In this document: piece after piece, positions 10,622 through 21,756 of the stretch
Layout: each line of letters begins with the position of its first letter
Numbering within the stretch: the first letter of the stretch is position 1
Position numbers and translations under genes: made by a program
Notes under the pieces: generated by a model
The model's database searches: none
What the model was told of the DNA's origin: nothing
The model's input: only the letters and a program-made list of their open reading frames with translations
Origin: Bacteroidales bacterium
Lineage (GTDB): Bacteria > Bacteroidota > Bacteroidia > Bacteroidales > ML635J-15
Assembly (NCBI GenBank): GCA_031284905.1
Contig: JAITXI010000179.1
Location: 1 to 36,900, forward strand
Direction: 5' to 3'
DNA length: 36,900 nt

Positions 10622-10659
10622 CAGATAAATTTAATTTAACCTTAATTCTTAATATTTGT

Positions 10660-13600
10660 ATGAAGAATTCCCGAAATTTTTATTCGATTTTAATCGTTAT
10701 CATAACTTTTATTACAGGTGTTTTTCTTTTTTCAATGTGTAATTCCGATAAAAATAAAAAAATATCAGACCCAAAAGATTTTATAAATTATATTACTGCT
10801 TTTTCCCCTAATGTGATTTCTAAAAACGATAAAATTATTATTCAATTCTCGGATTCTTTTTTTAAGTCAATTCAAAAAATTGAAACTTCTTTCATTGACA
10901 TTTCTCCAAACGTTAATGGTAAATTTGTTTGGAAAAATAATACAATAGAATTTACACCTGAAAAACCCTTAAAATCAGGTCATTGTTATACTATTAACGT
11001 AAATTTGAGTAAATTGGATAAAAATTGTCCAAAGTTAAATAAAAATTTTATTTTTGCTGTAAATACAAAAAAACAATTTCTAAATGTATATTTTGATAAA
11101 ATAAAAACAACCGACAAAGAAAAATTTACAACCCAAGATGTTTATTATAAAATAAAATTGAATGACGGTGAAAATATTGATAATCTAAAAAAATGTTTCT
11201 CTATTGACACAAAAAACGATTTCGAGTTAGAACAAAATAACGAATTAGAATATTCTTTAATAGTTAAAGCTGTTAAAAGAAAATCAAAAGATTTTTCAAA
11301 TATTACTTTATCTTATGACGGAACAAAAATTGAAGCTAAAAATAAAGATAAAATTTATAACTCATTCCCTCCTACCTCAGAATTTCAAATACTTGATATT
11401 CAAGCAAATCAATCACCTGAACAACATATTAATATTGTTCTTTCCGACCCTGTCAAAGACCAACAATATCTTGACGGTTTAATCACGCTTTCAGGACAAG
11501 ATAATTTAAAATTTATTATAGCAAACAATGTAATAAAAGTTATTCCCGACAACAGATTAACAACAGAATATATGTTGAAAGTTTCAGAAGCAATAAAAAA
11601 TATTAATAATAAAAAGTTAACCGATGGCGATTTTATGCAAACCGTTTCTTTTGTTCTTCAAAAACCTGAATTACGACTTGTTCACAACGGAGTTATTCTT
11701 CCAAGTGCAAAAAATAAACAAATTATTGCTTTTGAAGCTATAAATATAAAAGCCGTTGATGTGAAAATTACTCAAATCTACGAAAGCAATATTTTACAAT
11801 TTTTACAAAATAACAATCTTAACGAAGAATCATATCTCAATTTCGTTGGAAAAATGGTAGCAACAAAAACTATTGATTTACAAAATACGGATGTAGAATC
11901 TTTAGAAAAATTTAATACTTTTTATATAGACATTTCTAATATTGTAAAAATTCAGTCCGGAGCTATTTATAGAATTGAATTAAATTTTAGAAAAGAAAAT
12001 GCAATTTTTACTTGTGAAAGCTCAAATAATATTAATGACCAAATTGTTTATTTACAGGAAGACAACGATTGGTCATGGTTCGATTCTTATACATATTATT
12101 CTTATGAAAATGGAAACGACAATTACGACAATTATTATTATGAAGAATCTGAAAACTACGAAGAAAATTCTCCATGCAATAAATATTTTTATGGACACAA
12201 AAACGCATTGAGTTTCAACATTTTAGCATCAAATATAGGTTTAATTGCAAAATCAGGTCAAGATAATAAAATTATTGCTTATGTAACCAATATCCTTGAT
12301 GCAAAACCAACGAAAGATGCAAAAGTAGAAATTTTCAACTTTCAACAACAGCTAATTGCAAGTACAAATTCCGATTCGGATGGAAAAGCAATTCTTAACT
12401 ACAAAAAAAATGATGAACCATATTTTGTTGTTGCAACAAAGGGAAACGAAAAAGCGTATATCACATTAAGAGAATATAATGCTCTATATACCAGTAAGTT
12501 TGATGTCTCAGGCGAAAATATTCAAAATGGAACAAGTGCTTTTATTTACACAGAAAGAGGAGTTTGGCGACCCGGAGATTCTATTTTTGTAGGATTTATT
12601 ATCAACGAACAACTTGAAAAAACTCCTGTTGGCATACCAATTTCTATGGAAGTAAAAAATCCTCAAAATCAAATCATTTTCAGTGAAATACAAGAAAAGA
12701 ACGAAAAAGGATTTCACATTTTCAAATTTAAAACAGACCAAAATGCTCCAACAGGCTATTATTCAGCTACTTTCAAATTTGGAGGTCAAACTTTTTATAA
12801 AACTTTAATGGTTGAAACGATAAAACCTAACCGCTTGAATATAAACCTTGATTTCGACAAACCTTACATTTCAGGCGATGGAAGTGTAAACGCAATACTA
12901 AATGCTACTTGGTTACAAGGTGGAGCTGCTGCATTTTTAGATTTCACAACTAACGTCTCTTTTTCTTTAATTTCAAATCCATTTCCTAATTATAAAGATT
13001 ATTATTTTAACAATAATGCTGTAGATATAAATAACGAAACTACTGAATTTATTTCAGGGAAAACCAATGAAAAAGGAGAATACAAAGCTCCGGTTAAATT
13101 TAATAAATTAAAAAATGCTCCGGGCGTTCTTAATGCAAATTTAACTACAAAAATATTAGAAAAAGGTGGAAATATCAATATTTCAGAAAAAAAAATAATA
13201 TATTTTCCTTATTTCAATTACATAGGTTTTAAAACGAAATATGATTTTTATTATCCACAAAATAAGGCAATTACATTCGATTTTATTTCTTTAGAAAGAA
13301 ACGGTAAACCTTCAAAAACTAAAAGAGATATTGAAATTTCCGTTTATTTTGTAGAAAATTATTATTGGTATGATTATTCTGAAAATAATGTGGATTTTAT
13401 CACGGCAAACTATAATAACGCAGTTTTGAGAGAAAAATACAAATTCACAACAGAAGGAAAATATGATATTATTTTCTCAGATGCAGGCTATTATTATGTC
13501 GTAGCAAAAGATATGCAAAATGGACAAATTGTAGCAAAACAAATATACGTTTCGTCATATTCTCAAGAAACGGAAAACAATTCAGAAATGTCTGATTCTC

Positions 13601-16197
13601 CGGAAATATTAAAATTCAAAACAGATAAAGAAAAATATAATGTCGGAGAAAAAATAAATGTAAATATTCCTCTTGGAGAAGGATTTACATTAGTAAGTAT
13701 AGAAAATTCTACTCAAGTATTACAGTCTTTTTGGAAAGAAACAAATTCAAAAGGATTTTTAGAATTTAATCTCACAGCAGAAGCAAACATGACTCCTAAT
13801 GTATATTTAAATATCACTTTTATTCAAAAATACGAAAAAAGCAATAACGACAATCCTTTAAGAATTTATGGAATTATTCCGATTAATGTCGAAAATCCTG
13901 AAACTCATATTTTCCCAAAAATCACAATGGCAGAAGAATTGCAAGCCGAATCAAAAGTAAAAATAACTGTTAGTGAAGAAAAAGGGAACCCAATGACATA
14001 TACAATTGCTATGGTTGATGAAGGTTTATTAGCTTTGACAAACTTTAAAACACCGAATCCTTGGGAAACTTTCTATAGCAAACAAGCTCTAGGAGTTCAC
14101 ACTTGGGATATTTATGACGAAATTATTAAGGCATTCGCAATAAATGCCAACAGAATTTTAAGTATTGGTGGCGATATGAGCGAAGCTTCAAATAATGATA
14201 TTGTTCAAGCAAATCGTTTTAAACCTATGGTTAGATTTATTGGTCCTTTTACTTTGGGCAAAAATAAATCAAAAACTCACGAAATTCAGCTTCCTCAATA
14301 TATTGGTGCTGTTAGAACAATGGTAATTGCCGCAAACGATAATTCGTATGGTTGTACAGAAAAAACTACTCCTGTTATTAAACCTTTAATGATTTTAGGA
14401 ACAGCACCTCGTAAAATTGGAATTAACGAAACATTTAAAATTCCTGTTACAGTTTTTGCGATGAAACCGGACATAAAAAATGTTAATATTTCTATTAAAA
14501 CTAATGATAAACTTTCAATTATTGGAAATCGTACAAAATCAGTTAATTTTTCAAAAATTGGCGATAAATTTGTAGAATTTGACATAAAAGCTAATTCAAA
14601 TATTGGAATTGGAACTATTGAAATTATAGCTAATTGCGGAGAACACACTTCAAAATATAATATTGAATTAGATGTAAAATATTTGAACGAACAAATTACA
14701 GAAAATTTAGATGGATTTTTAGATAAAGAAGAATTTAATAAAACTTTCACTCCATTTGGAATAAAAGGAACAAATTCTGCTATTTTGGAAATATATTCAA
14801 TGCCTCCGATTAATTTAGAAAAACGTCTTGACTACCTTATCTCCTACCCTCACGGCTGCATAGAACAAACTGTATCTTCAGCTTTTCCACAACTTTATAT
14901 CGAAAATCTTATAACAATAGATACAACTAAAAAAGCTAAAATCCAACGAAATATTACTGCTTGTATCAATAAATTGAAAAAATTTCAATTATCGAATGGC
15001 GGTTTTTCATATTGGCAAGGAGATAATTATGCGAACGATTGGGGTTCAAGCTATGCAGGACATTTTCTATTAGAAGCTGAAAAAGCAGGCTTTGATGTTC
15101 CAAGTTCAATGAAATCAAATTGGTTGAAATATCAAAAAAATATTTCTTCAAAATGGATTGATAAAGGTTCTTATTCTCAAACAGATCAAGCATATCGCTT
15201 ATATACAATGGCTCTCGCCGGAAGTGCCGACAGAAGTGCAATGAATCGACTTAAAGAGACTAAATTAACAAATGCTGCCTCTTGGTGTTTATCAGATGCT
15301 TATGCAATTTCCGGAAAAATTGATATTGCTAAACAAATTATTACTAAATTAAATACAAATATTGTAAAATATTCCGAACTTTCAGGCACTTTTGGTTCTG
15401 ATACAAGAGACAAAGCCATAATTCTTGAAACTTTAATAACTGTCAAAGATAAAAACAAAGCATTTTTAGTATTACAAGAGATTGCAAACGTTCTCGGTTC
15501 CGACACTTATTGTAGCACTCAAACGACAGCTTTTTCACTTATGGCAATCTCAAAATATGTAAAAATTTTCGGCGTTTCAAATCAATTAAATTGCCTCTAT
15601 AGTATTAATGGAAAAGAATATTCTGCTAAAACTTCAAAATCTGTTTTTAATACTAATCTAAAAATAAATGATTCTGAAAATACACTAACTATCAAATCTG
15701 CAAATTCTGATATTCTTTACATAAGAATAGTTTTAAAAGGAATTCCTGAAGCCGGAACTGAAACTACAGAAAGTTCTTTTATTAATATGAATATTACTTA
15801 TACAAATTTAGACGGTCAAGCTATTGATATTTCAAAATTATCACAAGGAACAGATTTTATTGCAACAGTTACCCTTTCTCATAGTAATCCCGCTCATTAT
15901 TCTTTAGATAATCTTGCACTAACTCAAATATTTCCTTCCGGTTGGGAAATTCTAAATTCAAGAATGTACACAACAGTTCTGGGAGAAAACTCATATTTTA
16001 ATTATCAGGATATTAGAGACGACAGAATCCTAACATATTTCAGTATGTCAAGATCTTATTCATATACATACAAAGTAATGCTAACTGCAAGCTATGCAGG
16101 AGAATTTTATTTTCCTGCCGTAATTTGCGAAACAATGTATGATAATACAAATTATGCTAGAGAGAAAGGACTATTTGTAAAAGTTGTAAACAATTAA
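10660..16197 (+). CDS. Alpha-2-macroglobulin family lipoprotein (YfaS-like)
   Basis: Large multi-domain protein with ERGVWRPGDSIF, MVDEGLLALT, thioester-type YPHGCIEQT; lipobox LFSMC; start moved from ORF-track 10591, which lies in tmRNA. Confidence 0.9.
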   Translation: MKNSRNFYSILIVIITFITGVFLFSMCNSDKNKKISDPKDFINYITAFSPNVISKNDKIIIQFSDSFFKSIQKIETSFIDISPNVNGKFVWKNNTIEFTPEKPLKSGHCYTINVNLSKLDKNCPKLNKNFIFAVNTKKQFLNVYFDKIKTTDKEKFTTQDVYYKIKLNDGENIDNLKKCFSIDTKNDFELEQNNELEYSLIVKAVKRKSKDFSNITLSYDGTKIEAKNKDKIYNSFPPTSEFQILDIQANQSPEQHINIVLSDPVKDQQYLDGLITLSGQDNLKFIIANNVIKVIPDNRLTTEYMLKVSEAIKNINNKKLTDGDFMQTVSFVLQKPELRLVHNGVILPSAKNKQIIAFEAINIKAVDVKITQIYESNILQFLQNNNLNEESYLNFVGKMVATKTIDLQNTDVESLEKFNTFYIDISNIVKIQSGAIYRIELNFRKENAIFTCESSNNINDQIVYLQEDNDWSWFDSYTYYSYENGNDNYDNYYYEESENYEENSPCNKYFYGHKNALSFNILASNIGLIAKSGQDNKIIAYVTNILDAKPTKDAKVEIFNFQQQLIASTNSDSDGKAILNYKKNDEPYFVVATKGNEKAYITLREYNALYTSKFDVSGENIQNGTSAFIYTERGVWRPGDSIFVGFIINEQLEKTPVGIPISMEVKNPQNQIIFSEIQEKNEKGFHIFKFKTDQNAPTGYYSATFKFGGQTFYKTLMVETIKPNRLNINLDFDKPYISGDGSVNAILNATWLQGGAAAFLDFTTNVSFSLISNPFPNYKDYYFNNNAVDINNETTEFISGKTNEKGEYKAPVKFNKLKNAPGVLNANLTTKILEKGGNINISEKKIIYFPYFNYIGFKTKYDFYYPQNKAITFDFISLERNGKPSKTKRDIEISVYFVENYYWYDYSENNVDFITANYNNAVLREKYKFTTEGKYDIIFSDAGYYYVVAKDMQNGQIVAKQIYVSSYSQETENNSEMSDSPEILKFKTDKEKYNVGEKINVNIPLGEGFTLVSIENSTQVLQSFWKETNSKGFLEFNLTAEANMTPNVYLNITFIQKYEKSNNDNPLRIYGIIPINVENPETHIFPKITMAEELQAESKVKITVSEEKGNPMTYTIAMVDEGLLALTNFKTPNPWETFYSKQALGVHTWDIYDEIIKAFAINANRILSIGGDMSEASNNDIVQANRFKPMVRFIGPFTLGKNKSKTHEIQLPQYIGAVRTMVIAANDNSYGCTEKTTPVIKPLMILGTAPRKIGINETFKIPVTVFAMKPDIKNVNISIKTNDKLSIIGNRTKSVNFSKIGDKFVEFDIKANSNIGIGTIEIIANCGEHTSKYNIELDVKYLNEQITENLDGFLDKEEFNKTFTPFGIKGTNSAILEIYSMPPINLEKRLDYLISYPHGCIEQTVSSAFPQLYIENLITIDTTKKAKIQRNITACINKLKKFQLSNGGFSYWQGDNYANDWGSSYAGHFLLEAEKAGFDVPSSMKSNWLKYQKNISSKWIDKGSYSQTDQAYRLYTMALAGSADRSAMNRLKETKLTNAASWCLSDAYAISGKIDIAKQIITKLNTNIVKYSELSGTFGSDTRDKAIILETLITVKDKNKAFLVLQEIANVLGSDTYCSTQTTAFSLMAISKYVKIFGVSNQLNCLYSINGKEYSAKTSKSVFNTNLKINDSENTLTIKSANSDILYIRIVLKGIPEAGTETTESSFINMNITYTNLDGQAIDISKLSQGTDFIATVTLSHSNPAHYSLDNLALTQIFPSGWEILNSRMYTTVLGENSYFNYQDIRDDRILTYFSMSRSYSYTYKVMLTASYAGEFYFPAVICETMYDNTNYAREKGLFVKVVNN

Positions 16198-16273
16198 TAT
16201 TAATAAAAAATATTAATAAAAAATTTTTAAATTAGAAAAAAAGCAGTATCTTTGTACAATATTTTAATAAAAA

Positions 16274-16756
16274 ATGAAAAGAAACATAACGTATATTTTA
16301 GTATTAAGTATAATAACATTAGTTGTTATTTCGTGTAAGCAAAAAAAAGCTACCAACGTTGAACAGCTAAAAGAAAGATATATGGTTACTTTCAATAATA
16401 CAGAAGATTTTATTTCTGCTTTAACTGAAGTTTCAGACATATATTTCACAAACTTAGAAGAATTTTTGAAAAAGAACGAAGGACACCCCGAAGCTCTAGA
16501 ACAAATTTTTTATGAAGCAGGAAATGATAATGTTCAACTTCCATTAATGATATTGCAACAATTGATGCAAAACAATTCATCTCTAACAAAAGATGATCCG
16601 GCAGGAGAAAAAATAATTAACGATTTTATTCAAACAAATTTTGCTCAAAAACAAGATAGTTTGTTAAAAAAATATAAAATGAGTCCTGAAGAACCAGACT
16701 ATTCTGATATGCAAGACTCAGATTTTGAGATTAAAGAAGGAGAAATAGCAGAGTAA
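16274..16756 (+). CDS. Small lipoprotein, unknown function
   Basis: Signal peptide with lipobox VISC, acidic C-terminus, 160 aa. Confidence 0.7.
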   Translation: MKRNITYILVLSIITLVVISCKQKKATNVEQLKERYMVTFNNTEDFISALTEVSDIYFTNLEEFLKKNEGHPEALEQIFYEAGNDNVQLPLMILQQLMQNNSSLTKDDPAGEKIINDFIQTNFAQKQDSLLKKYKMSPEEPDYSDMQDSDFEIKEGEIAE

Positions 16757-16812
16757 TCTCATTAAAAAAAAATTTAAGTTGTATGTTGTTTAATTTTTAA
16801 ATATTTATAATT

Positions 16813-17001
16813 ATGAAAAAAATCATTAGCGTATTATTCGCAGCAAGTTTAATGTTTGTAATTTTCTCATGTGCACCAAAACCAGCAGAGACAGAAGCTC
16901 CAACAGAAGAAGCAACTGAACAAGTTGAAGAACAAAATGTACAAGATGAAGAAACAGCTCCAGAAATGGAAGAAACTATTGAAACTGTAGTTGCTGAATA
17001 A
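16813..17001 (+). CDS. Very small Glu-rich lipoprotein
   Basis: 62 aa; lipobox FSC; after the Cys almost entirely acidic/Pro/Thr residues. Confidence 0.65.
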   Translation: MKKIISVLFAASLMFVIFSCAPKPAETEAPTEEATEQVEEQNVQDEETAPEMEETIETVVAE

Positions 17002-17019
17002 TCAGAGAAAAAATTTTTG

Positions 17020-17053
17020 TAAAGAGACTGACTTCTGTTAGCCTCTTTTTTTT
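17020..17053 (+). terminator. Intrinsic terminator
   Basis: AAAGAGaCT...AGcCTCTTTTTTTT. Confidence 0.65.
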
Positions 17054-17102
17054 GTTTTATTTTAACTACTTTTATTATATATTTGTAAAAATTTTCTTCA
17101 CT

Positions 17103-19832
17103 ATGCTTTTTAAATCAAAAATATATTATAAATTATTCATTTTTACATACATTTCATTCTTCTTTACATGTAGTTTTGTTTCAGCACAAGACGAAAAACC
17201 ATATTTTGACAACGTTGTTATTTACAAGCTCAAAAATTATAAATCCGAATCTAAATCTGTAGAAACACTTTTGTCAAAATTTTCTAATCACAAAATTAAT
17301 AAAGAATTTTCAAATATTAAACCTCAAAAAAATAATTTTTCACTCGACAATATTTACAGGGTAGAATTTTCTAACACGACCGATATTTTTAAGGTAATAA
17401 AAGAATTAAATAATATTGATGAAATCGCTTATGCAGAACCGCTTTATAAAGTCTATCCTCTTTATGAACCAAACGATCCGATGTTACAGACAAGCCAATA
17501 TTGGGTAGCTAAAATTCAATCAATTCAAGCATGGGATATTTGTAAAGGCGATACAAACATTGTTATTGGAATTTCTGATACAGGACTGGATTTTTCACAT
17601 CAAGATTTGCTCTATAACATAAAATACAATTATGATGATCCAATTGACGGAATAGATAACGATGGAGATGGCTATATTGATAATTTTCGGGGTTGGGATT
17701 TTGGAGATAATGACAATAACCCACAATATGAAACAAATCAACATGGGGTTCAAGTTGCCGGAATTGCAGGTGCATCTACCGACAATGGAATCGGTGTCGC
17801 AGGAGCCGGTTTTAATTGTAAGATTCTACCTATTAAAATTGCAAATATAGATAATATTTTAATAAATACTTATCAATCAATAATTTATGCTGCCGAACAT
17901 GGCTGTCAAATAGTAAATTGTAGTTGGGGAAGTGAATCTTTTCAACAAATGGGGCAAGATGTTATTAACTATGTTGTAGATAATTATGATATGTTAGTTG
18001 TTGCAGGTTGTGGAAATACAAATTCTGAAACTGAATTTTATCCAGCATCTTACAAAAATGTTTTATCAGTTGCAGGAACAACATCTGTAGATGAAAGATG
18101 GTCGCCGGAAAGTTCTGATACAGGTTCCGGCTCTTCTTATTCTTACAATGTTGATGTTTCTGCTCCTAGTACAGCTTTCTATACAACTTACGGAAATAAT
18201 AATTATGGATATTTATGGGGTGGAACTTCTATTGCAAGTCCTATTGTAGCCGGATGTGCCGGTATTTTACGCTCATTTTTTCCTAACTATAATGCAAAAC
18301 AAATTAAAGAATTAATAAGAATTTCCGCTGATAATATTGACACAATTCCTTACAATCAAACTTATGAAGGAAAACTCGGTGGCGGAAGAGTCAATATTTA
18401 CAAAGCACTAACAATGGTGCAGACTCCTTCGATTAGATTTAATAATTATTCAATAACTTATCAAGAAGACAAAATTATTATTGATGGAAATTTTACTAAT
18501 TATTTAGCAAATGCAGAAAATCTAACTATTACAGCTGAATTAAACTCCTTCAATGCTTCTTTGGAAACCACAGAAGTATTTTCAGGAAATTTATCTACAC
18601 TTGAAACTTATATTTCTGAAAATCAAATAATTATAAATTTATCTGAAAATGTAAATTCTGGAGAAATTGCACAACTACATTTTTATTTCTCGGCTGATGA
18701 TTATTCTGCAAAACAAAGTATGAATATTATTTTAAAACAAGAATTTATTGACATAAACACAGATTTGCTATCTCTTTCTGTCACAGGAAAAGGAAGAATA
18801 GGATTTAATGATTTAAACAAAATAAATGGAAATGGATTAATATTAAATAATGATTTTGATTTACTTTCAGAATGTAGTATAATTGCAGGTTATAACGAAG
18901 AAAATATTTTCAGTTCGTCTCAACAAATCTCTGATTTTAAAACAATTAATTTTCCAACATTGATGGAAATTTCCGACAATAATTTCTTCGACAATAATAT
19001 TTTTTGCGAATTTAACGACTCTTTAGACCCCACTCCTGCCGGATTACGATATTTAGAAAATGTTTATTCAAAAAATGGAAATGATTACAAAAATTTAGTT
19101 TTCGTTGAATATCAAATTATTAACGAAAGCAATATTAATATTAATAATTTTTATTTCGGACTATTTGCCGATTGGGATTTAATTAATAATACTACAAATT
19201 CTTCAATTTTTAATCAAAATAAAAATTTTATGTATTGTCAAAACGATGGATATAATAACATGTATGCAGGAATAAAATTATTGTCAAAACAGCCTGTAAA
19301 TTATTATAGTATTCCTCTAATTCCGAATGGAAACGGAACTATTGATATTACGGACGGATTTTCAAATATTGAAAAATTCCAAATTATTTCAACACATTTT
19401 TTCAATTGGGAACAAGACTCTAGTGATATTGCAATATCAACTTCTGCAGGACCTTTCAATATTAATGCAGGAGATACAGCAACAGTAACATTTGCAATTA
19501 TTGCAGCTCAAAATATTATTGATTTTAATAATGCTGTAGATAAAAGTGTACAAATTTATAATGAAATAAATAACATTACGAATATTGATACAAATTTTTC
19601 TGACAAAATTACAGTTCTCCCAAATATTTCAAATAATTTTATTAATGTTACTTATTATAATAAAGCGAACGATTGCTACTTCAATATAATAAATTCTATT
19701 GGAGAAAAAGTTTTAACAAACAAATTTTCAAACAACCAAACTATTAACATAGAATCATTGAAATCAGGACTTTATAATATAGTAATTTTTGACAATAATA
19801 AAACTTTATATTCAAAATTTATAAAAAAATAA
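17103..19832 (+). CDS. Subtilisin-like S8 serine protease with T9SS type A C-terminal sorting domain
   Basis: GISDTGLDFSHQDL (Asp), NQHGVQVAGIAGA (His), GGTSIASPIVAG (Ser), C-terminal ESLKSGLYNIVIFDNNKTLYSKFIKK; start 17103 preferred over 17052 by signal peptide. Confidence 0.9.
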   Translation: MLFKSKIYYKLFIFTYISFFFTCSFVSAQDEKPYFDNVVIYKLKNYKSESKSVETLLSKFSNHKINKEFSNIKPQKNNFSLDNIYRVEFSNTTDIFKVIKELNNIDEIAYAEPLYKVYPLYEPNDPMLQTSQYWVAKIQSIQAWDICKGDTNIVIGISDTGLDFSHQDLLYNIKYNYDDPIDGIDNDGDGYIDNFRGWDFGDNDNNPQYETNQHGVQVAGIAGASTDNGIGVAGAGFNCKILPIKIANIDNILINTYQSIIYAAEHGCQIVNCSWGSESFQQMGQDVINYVVDNYDMLVVAGCGNTNSETEFYPASYKNVLSVAGTTSVDERWSPESSDTGSGSSYSYNVDVSAPSTAFYTTYGNNNYGYLWGGTSIASPIVAGCAGILRSFFPNYNAKQIKELIRISADNIDTIPYNQTYEGKLGGGRVNIYKALTMVQTPSIRFNNYSITYQEDKIIIDGNFTNYLANAENLTITAELNSFNASLETTEVFSGNLSTLETYISENQIIINLSENVNSGEIAQLHFYFSADDYSAKQSMNIILKQEFIDINTDLLSLSVTGKGRIGFNDLNKINGNGLILNNDFDLLSECSIIAGYNEENIFSSSQQISDFKTINFPTLMEISDNNFFDNNIFCEFNDSLDPTPAGLRYLENVYSKNGNDYKNLVFVEYQIINESNININNFYFGLFADWDLINNTTNSSIFNQNKNFMYCQNDGYNNMYAGIKLLSKQPVNYYSIPLIPNGNGTIDITDGFSNIEKFQIISTHFFNWEQDSSDIAISTSAGPFNINAGDTATVTFAIIAAQNIIDFNNAVDKSVQIYNEINNITNIDTNFSDKITVLPNISNNFINVTYYNKANDCYFNIINSIGEKVLTNKFSNNQTINIESLKSGLYNIVIFDNNKTLYSKFIKK

Positions 19833-19836
19833 GTTC

Positions 19837-21093
19837 ATGAATAAAGAACAATTCTACATATATCTTTCAGATTTTGAACAACTTTCAAATAATAGTTTGA
19901 ACGAACTCATGCAATTATTAGAAGAATATCCTTATTTTCAATCTGCAAGAACTCTATATTTGAAAAACTTGTATGATTTAAACGATATAAAATTTGAAAA
20001 TGCTTTAAAAAATTATTCTGTATTTATCCCTGACCGTAAAATTTTATCAAAAATAATTAAAGAAAATTACATTTTTTCTACTGAAAAAGACAAAATTCAA
20101 ATAGAAAAAACAGTAAATATTGATTATATCCAATTAATAAATAATAGCAACAAAAACGAAGAATTTACATTAATAAACGATATTGAAATTTCAGAAAAAC
20201 ATATCGAAAAAACAGACGAAAAAGAAAACATTATTATTCCGGAAATTCAAAAAACACCTTCCGAAGATGAAAGTATAAAATATAATAATAGAAATATTTC
20301 CGATTATATTCTTTCAAAAATTGATACCGCAAAAAATGAAAACTTCAATAATCTAAATCATGAAAATATCAATAATATAGATTTTTCCACTGACAAAGAA
20401 TCACAATCTATTGAAAATAAAGGAGAAATCCTTGCGGATATTATTCTAAGAAAAATACAAGAAGCAAAAAATCAAAAAAATGAAAACGAAAAAGTTTTCT
20501 CTGACAATAAAACTGATAATAATATCAATGTTAAAATAACAGAAAATATTGAAAAACTACTTGAAGATCAGCAATTAATAGAAGAAAAAGAAACTGAAAT
20601 AATTATTAAAGAAGAGACACTTGCAGATACTATTTTGAGAAAAATTAGTGAAGCTAAATCACAAGGAATTGAAAATGAGAATATTTTTATTGAAGTTAAA
20701 AATTTTATTGATAATAAAATCAATAATAATTTTCACATTGAAACTGATGAAAATATCAAATCACCAATTAGAAATCAACAATTGACAGAAATCGAAATAG
20801 ATAAAGAAGACAGAAAAAATAAAGAAAGAATAATTGATGATTTTATTATTGCTGAACCAAAAATAATTCCAAATAAAAATTTCACTCCTCAAAATAAGAT
20901 ACAAGACTTTGATAATCAATTTAATACAGAAAATTTATTTAGTGAGAAATTAGCTGAAATATACGTAAAACAAAAGCATTTTGACAAAGCATTAGATATT
21001 TATGAGAAATTAAATTTGAAATTTCCAGAAAAAAGTGTTTATTTTGCAGTCAAAATAAAAAAGATAGAAGAATTTAAAAATAACAATAAATAA
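19837..21093 (+). CDS. Conserved TPR-type Bacteroidetes protein with internal repeats
   Basis: N-terminal helical domain EEYPYFQSARTLYLKNL, C-terminal LAEIYVKQKHFDKALDIYEKLNLKFPEKS TPR. Confidence 0.75.
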   Translation: MNKEQFYIYLSDFEQLSNNSLNELMQLLEEYPYFQSARTLYLKNLYDLNDIKFENALKNYSVFIPDRKILSKIIKENYIFSTEKDKIQIEKTVNIDYIQLINNSNKNEEFTLINDIEISEKHIEKTDEKENIIIPEIQKTPSEDESIKYNNRNISDYILSKIDTAKNENFNNLNHENINNIDFSTDKESQSIENKGEILADIILRKIQEAKNQKNENEKVFSDNKTDNNINVKITENIEKLLEDQQLIEEKETEIIIKEETLADTILRKISEAKSQGIENENIFIEVKNFIDNKINNNFHIETDENIKSPIRNQQLTEIEIDKEDRKNKERIIDDFIIAEPKIIPNKNFTPQNKIQDFDNQFNTENLFSEKLAEIYVKQKHFDKALDIYEKLNLKFPEKSVYFAVKIKKIEEFKNNNK

Positions 21094-21103
21094 ACGATAA
21101 ATT

Positions 21104-21415
21104 ATGTACATATTTTTCACAACAATGACTATCATTTGTGCCGCATTATTAATCATTGTAGTATTAATTCAAAAAGGAAAAGGTGGCGGATTAACTTCAG
21201 GTTTAGGTCAAGGAAATCAAATGATGGGTGTTAAAAAGACCACAGATTTTTTAGAGAAAGCAACATGGGTATTAGCTTCTGCTTTAGTGGTATTTTGTCT
21301 ATTAGCAAGTTTTTCATTATCAACACCGGAAACTGCTGAACCAACAGACGTACAACAACAAACAGAACATCCACAAAACAATTCTGCTACTGCTCCTGTT
21401 AAAAATCCGGAATAA
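21104..21415 (+). CDS. secG: Preprotein translocase subunit SecG
   Basis: LIQKGKGGGLTSGLGQGNQMMGVKKTTDFLEKATWVLA. Confidence 0.95.
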   Translation: MYIFFTTMTIICAALLIIVVLIQKGKGGGLTSGLGQGNQMMGVKKTTDFLEKATWVLASALVVFCLLASFSLSTPETAEPTDVQQQTEHPQNNSATAPVKNPE

Positions 21416-21444
21416 TTAGCATTTTCATATCACTTAATTTTTAA

Positions 21445-21482
21445 GAAAAAGACTTTCTCAAAATATGAGATGGTCTTTTTTA
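21445..21482 (+). terminator. Intrinsic terminator downstream of secG
   Basis: AAAGACTttCTCaaaatatGAGatGGTCTTTTTT. Confidence 0.7.
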
Positions 21483-21756
21483 TGAGATAGATTATTATAT
21501 TTTCAATTTCTGAACAACATTTTGATTTTAGCCTAATATTAAAACGCTTTCAAATTAGCAAATAATATTATTTTAAAAAATCTATAATATGGCATTTTAG
21601 GTATGTTGTTGTTGAAAAATATTGCTTAATCTTACCTGCAATGACAGCAATTTATAATAAATATCCTTTATAAGCCCGTTATGCCCACTCATCAATATAA
21701 ATTTTGCTTTAGGTTTAAAACTATCATTTCATTGTACCATGGCTTACGTTACGCAA

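Noticed and set aside
10591-10659. ORF-track N-terminal extension MDPGSIPGSSTDKFN... of the A2M gene
   Set aside because: It overlaps the tmRNA T-arm/acceptor; the ATG at 10660 gives a proper lipoprotein signal peptide.
14295-14750. 151-aa minus-strand ORF
   Set aside because: Shadow ORF antisense to the A2M gene; low-complexity hydrophobic translation typical of AT-rich antisense.
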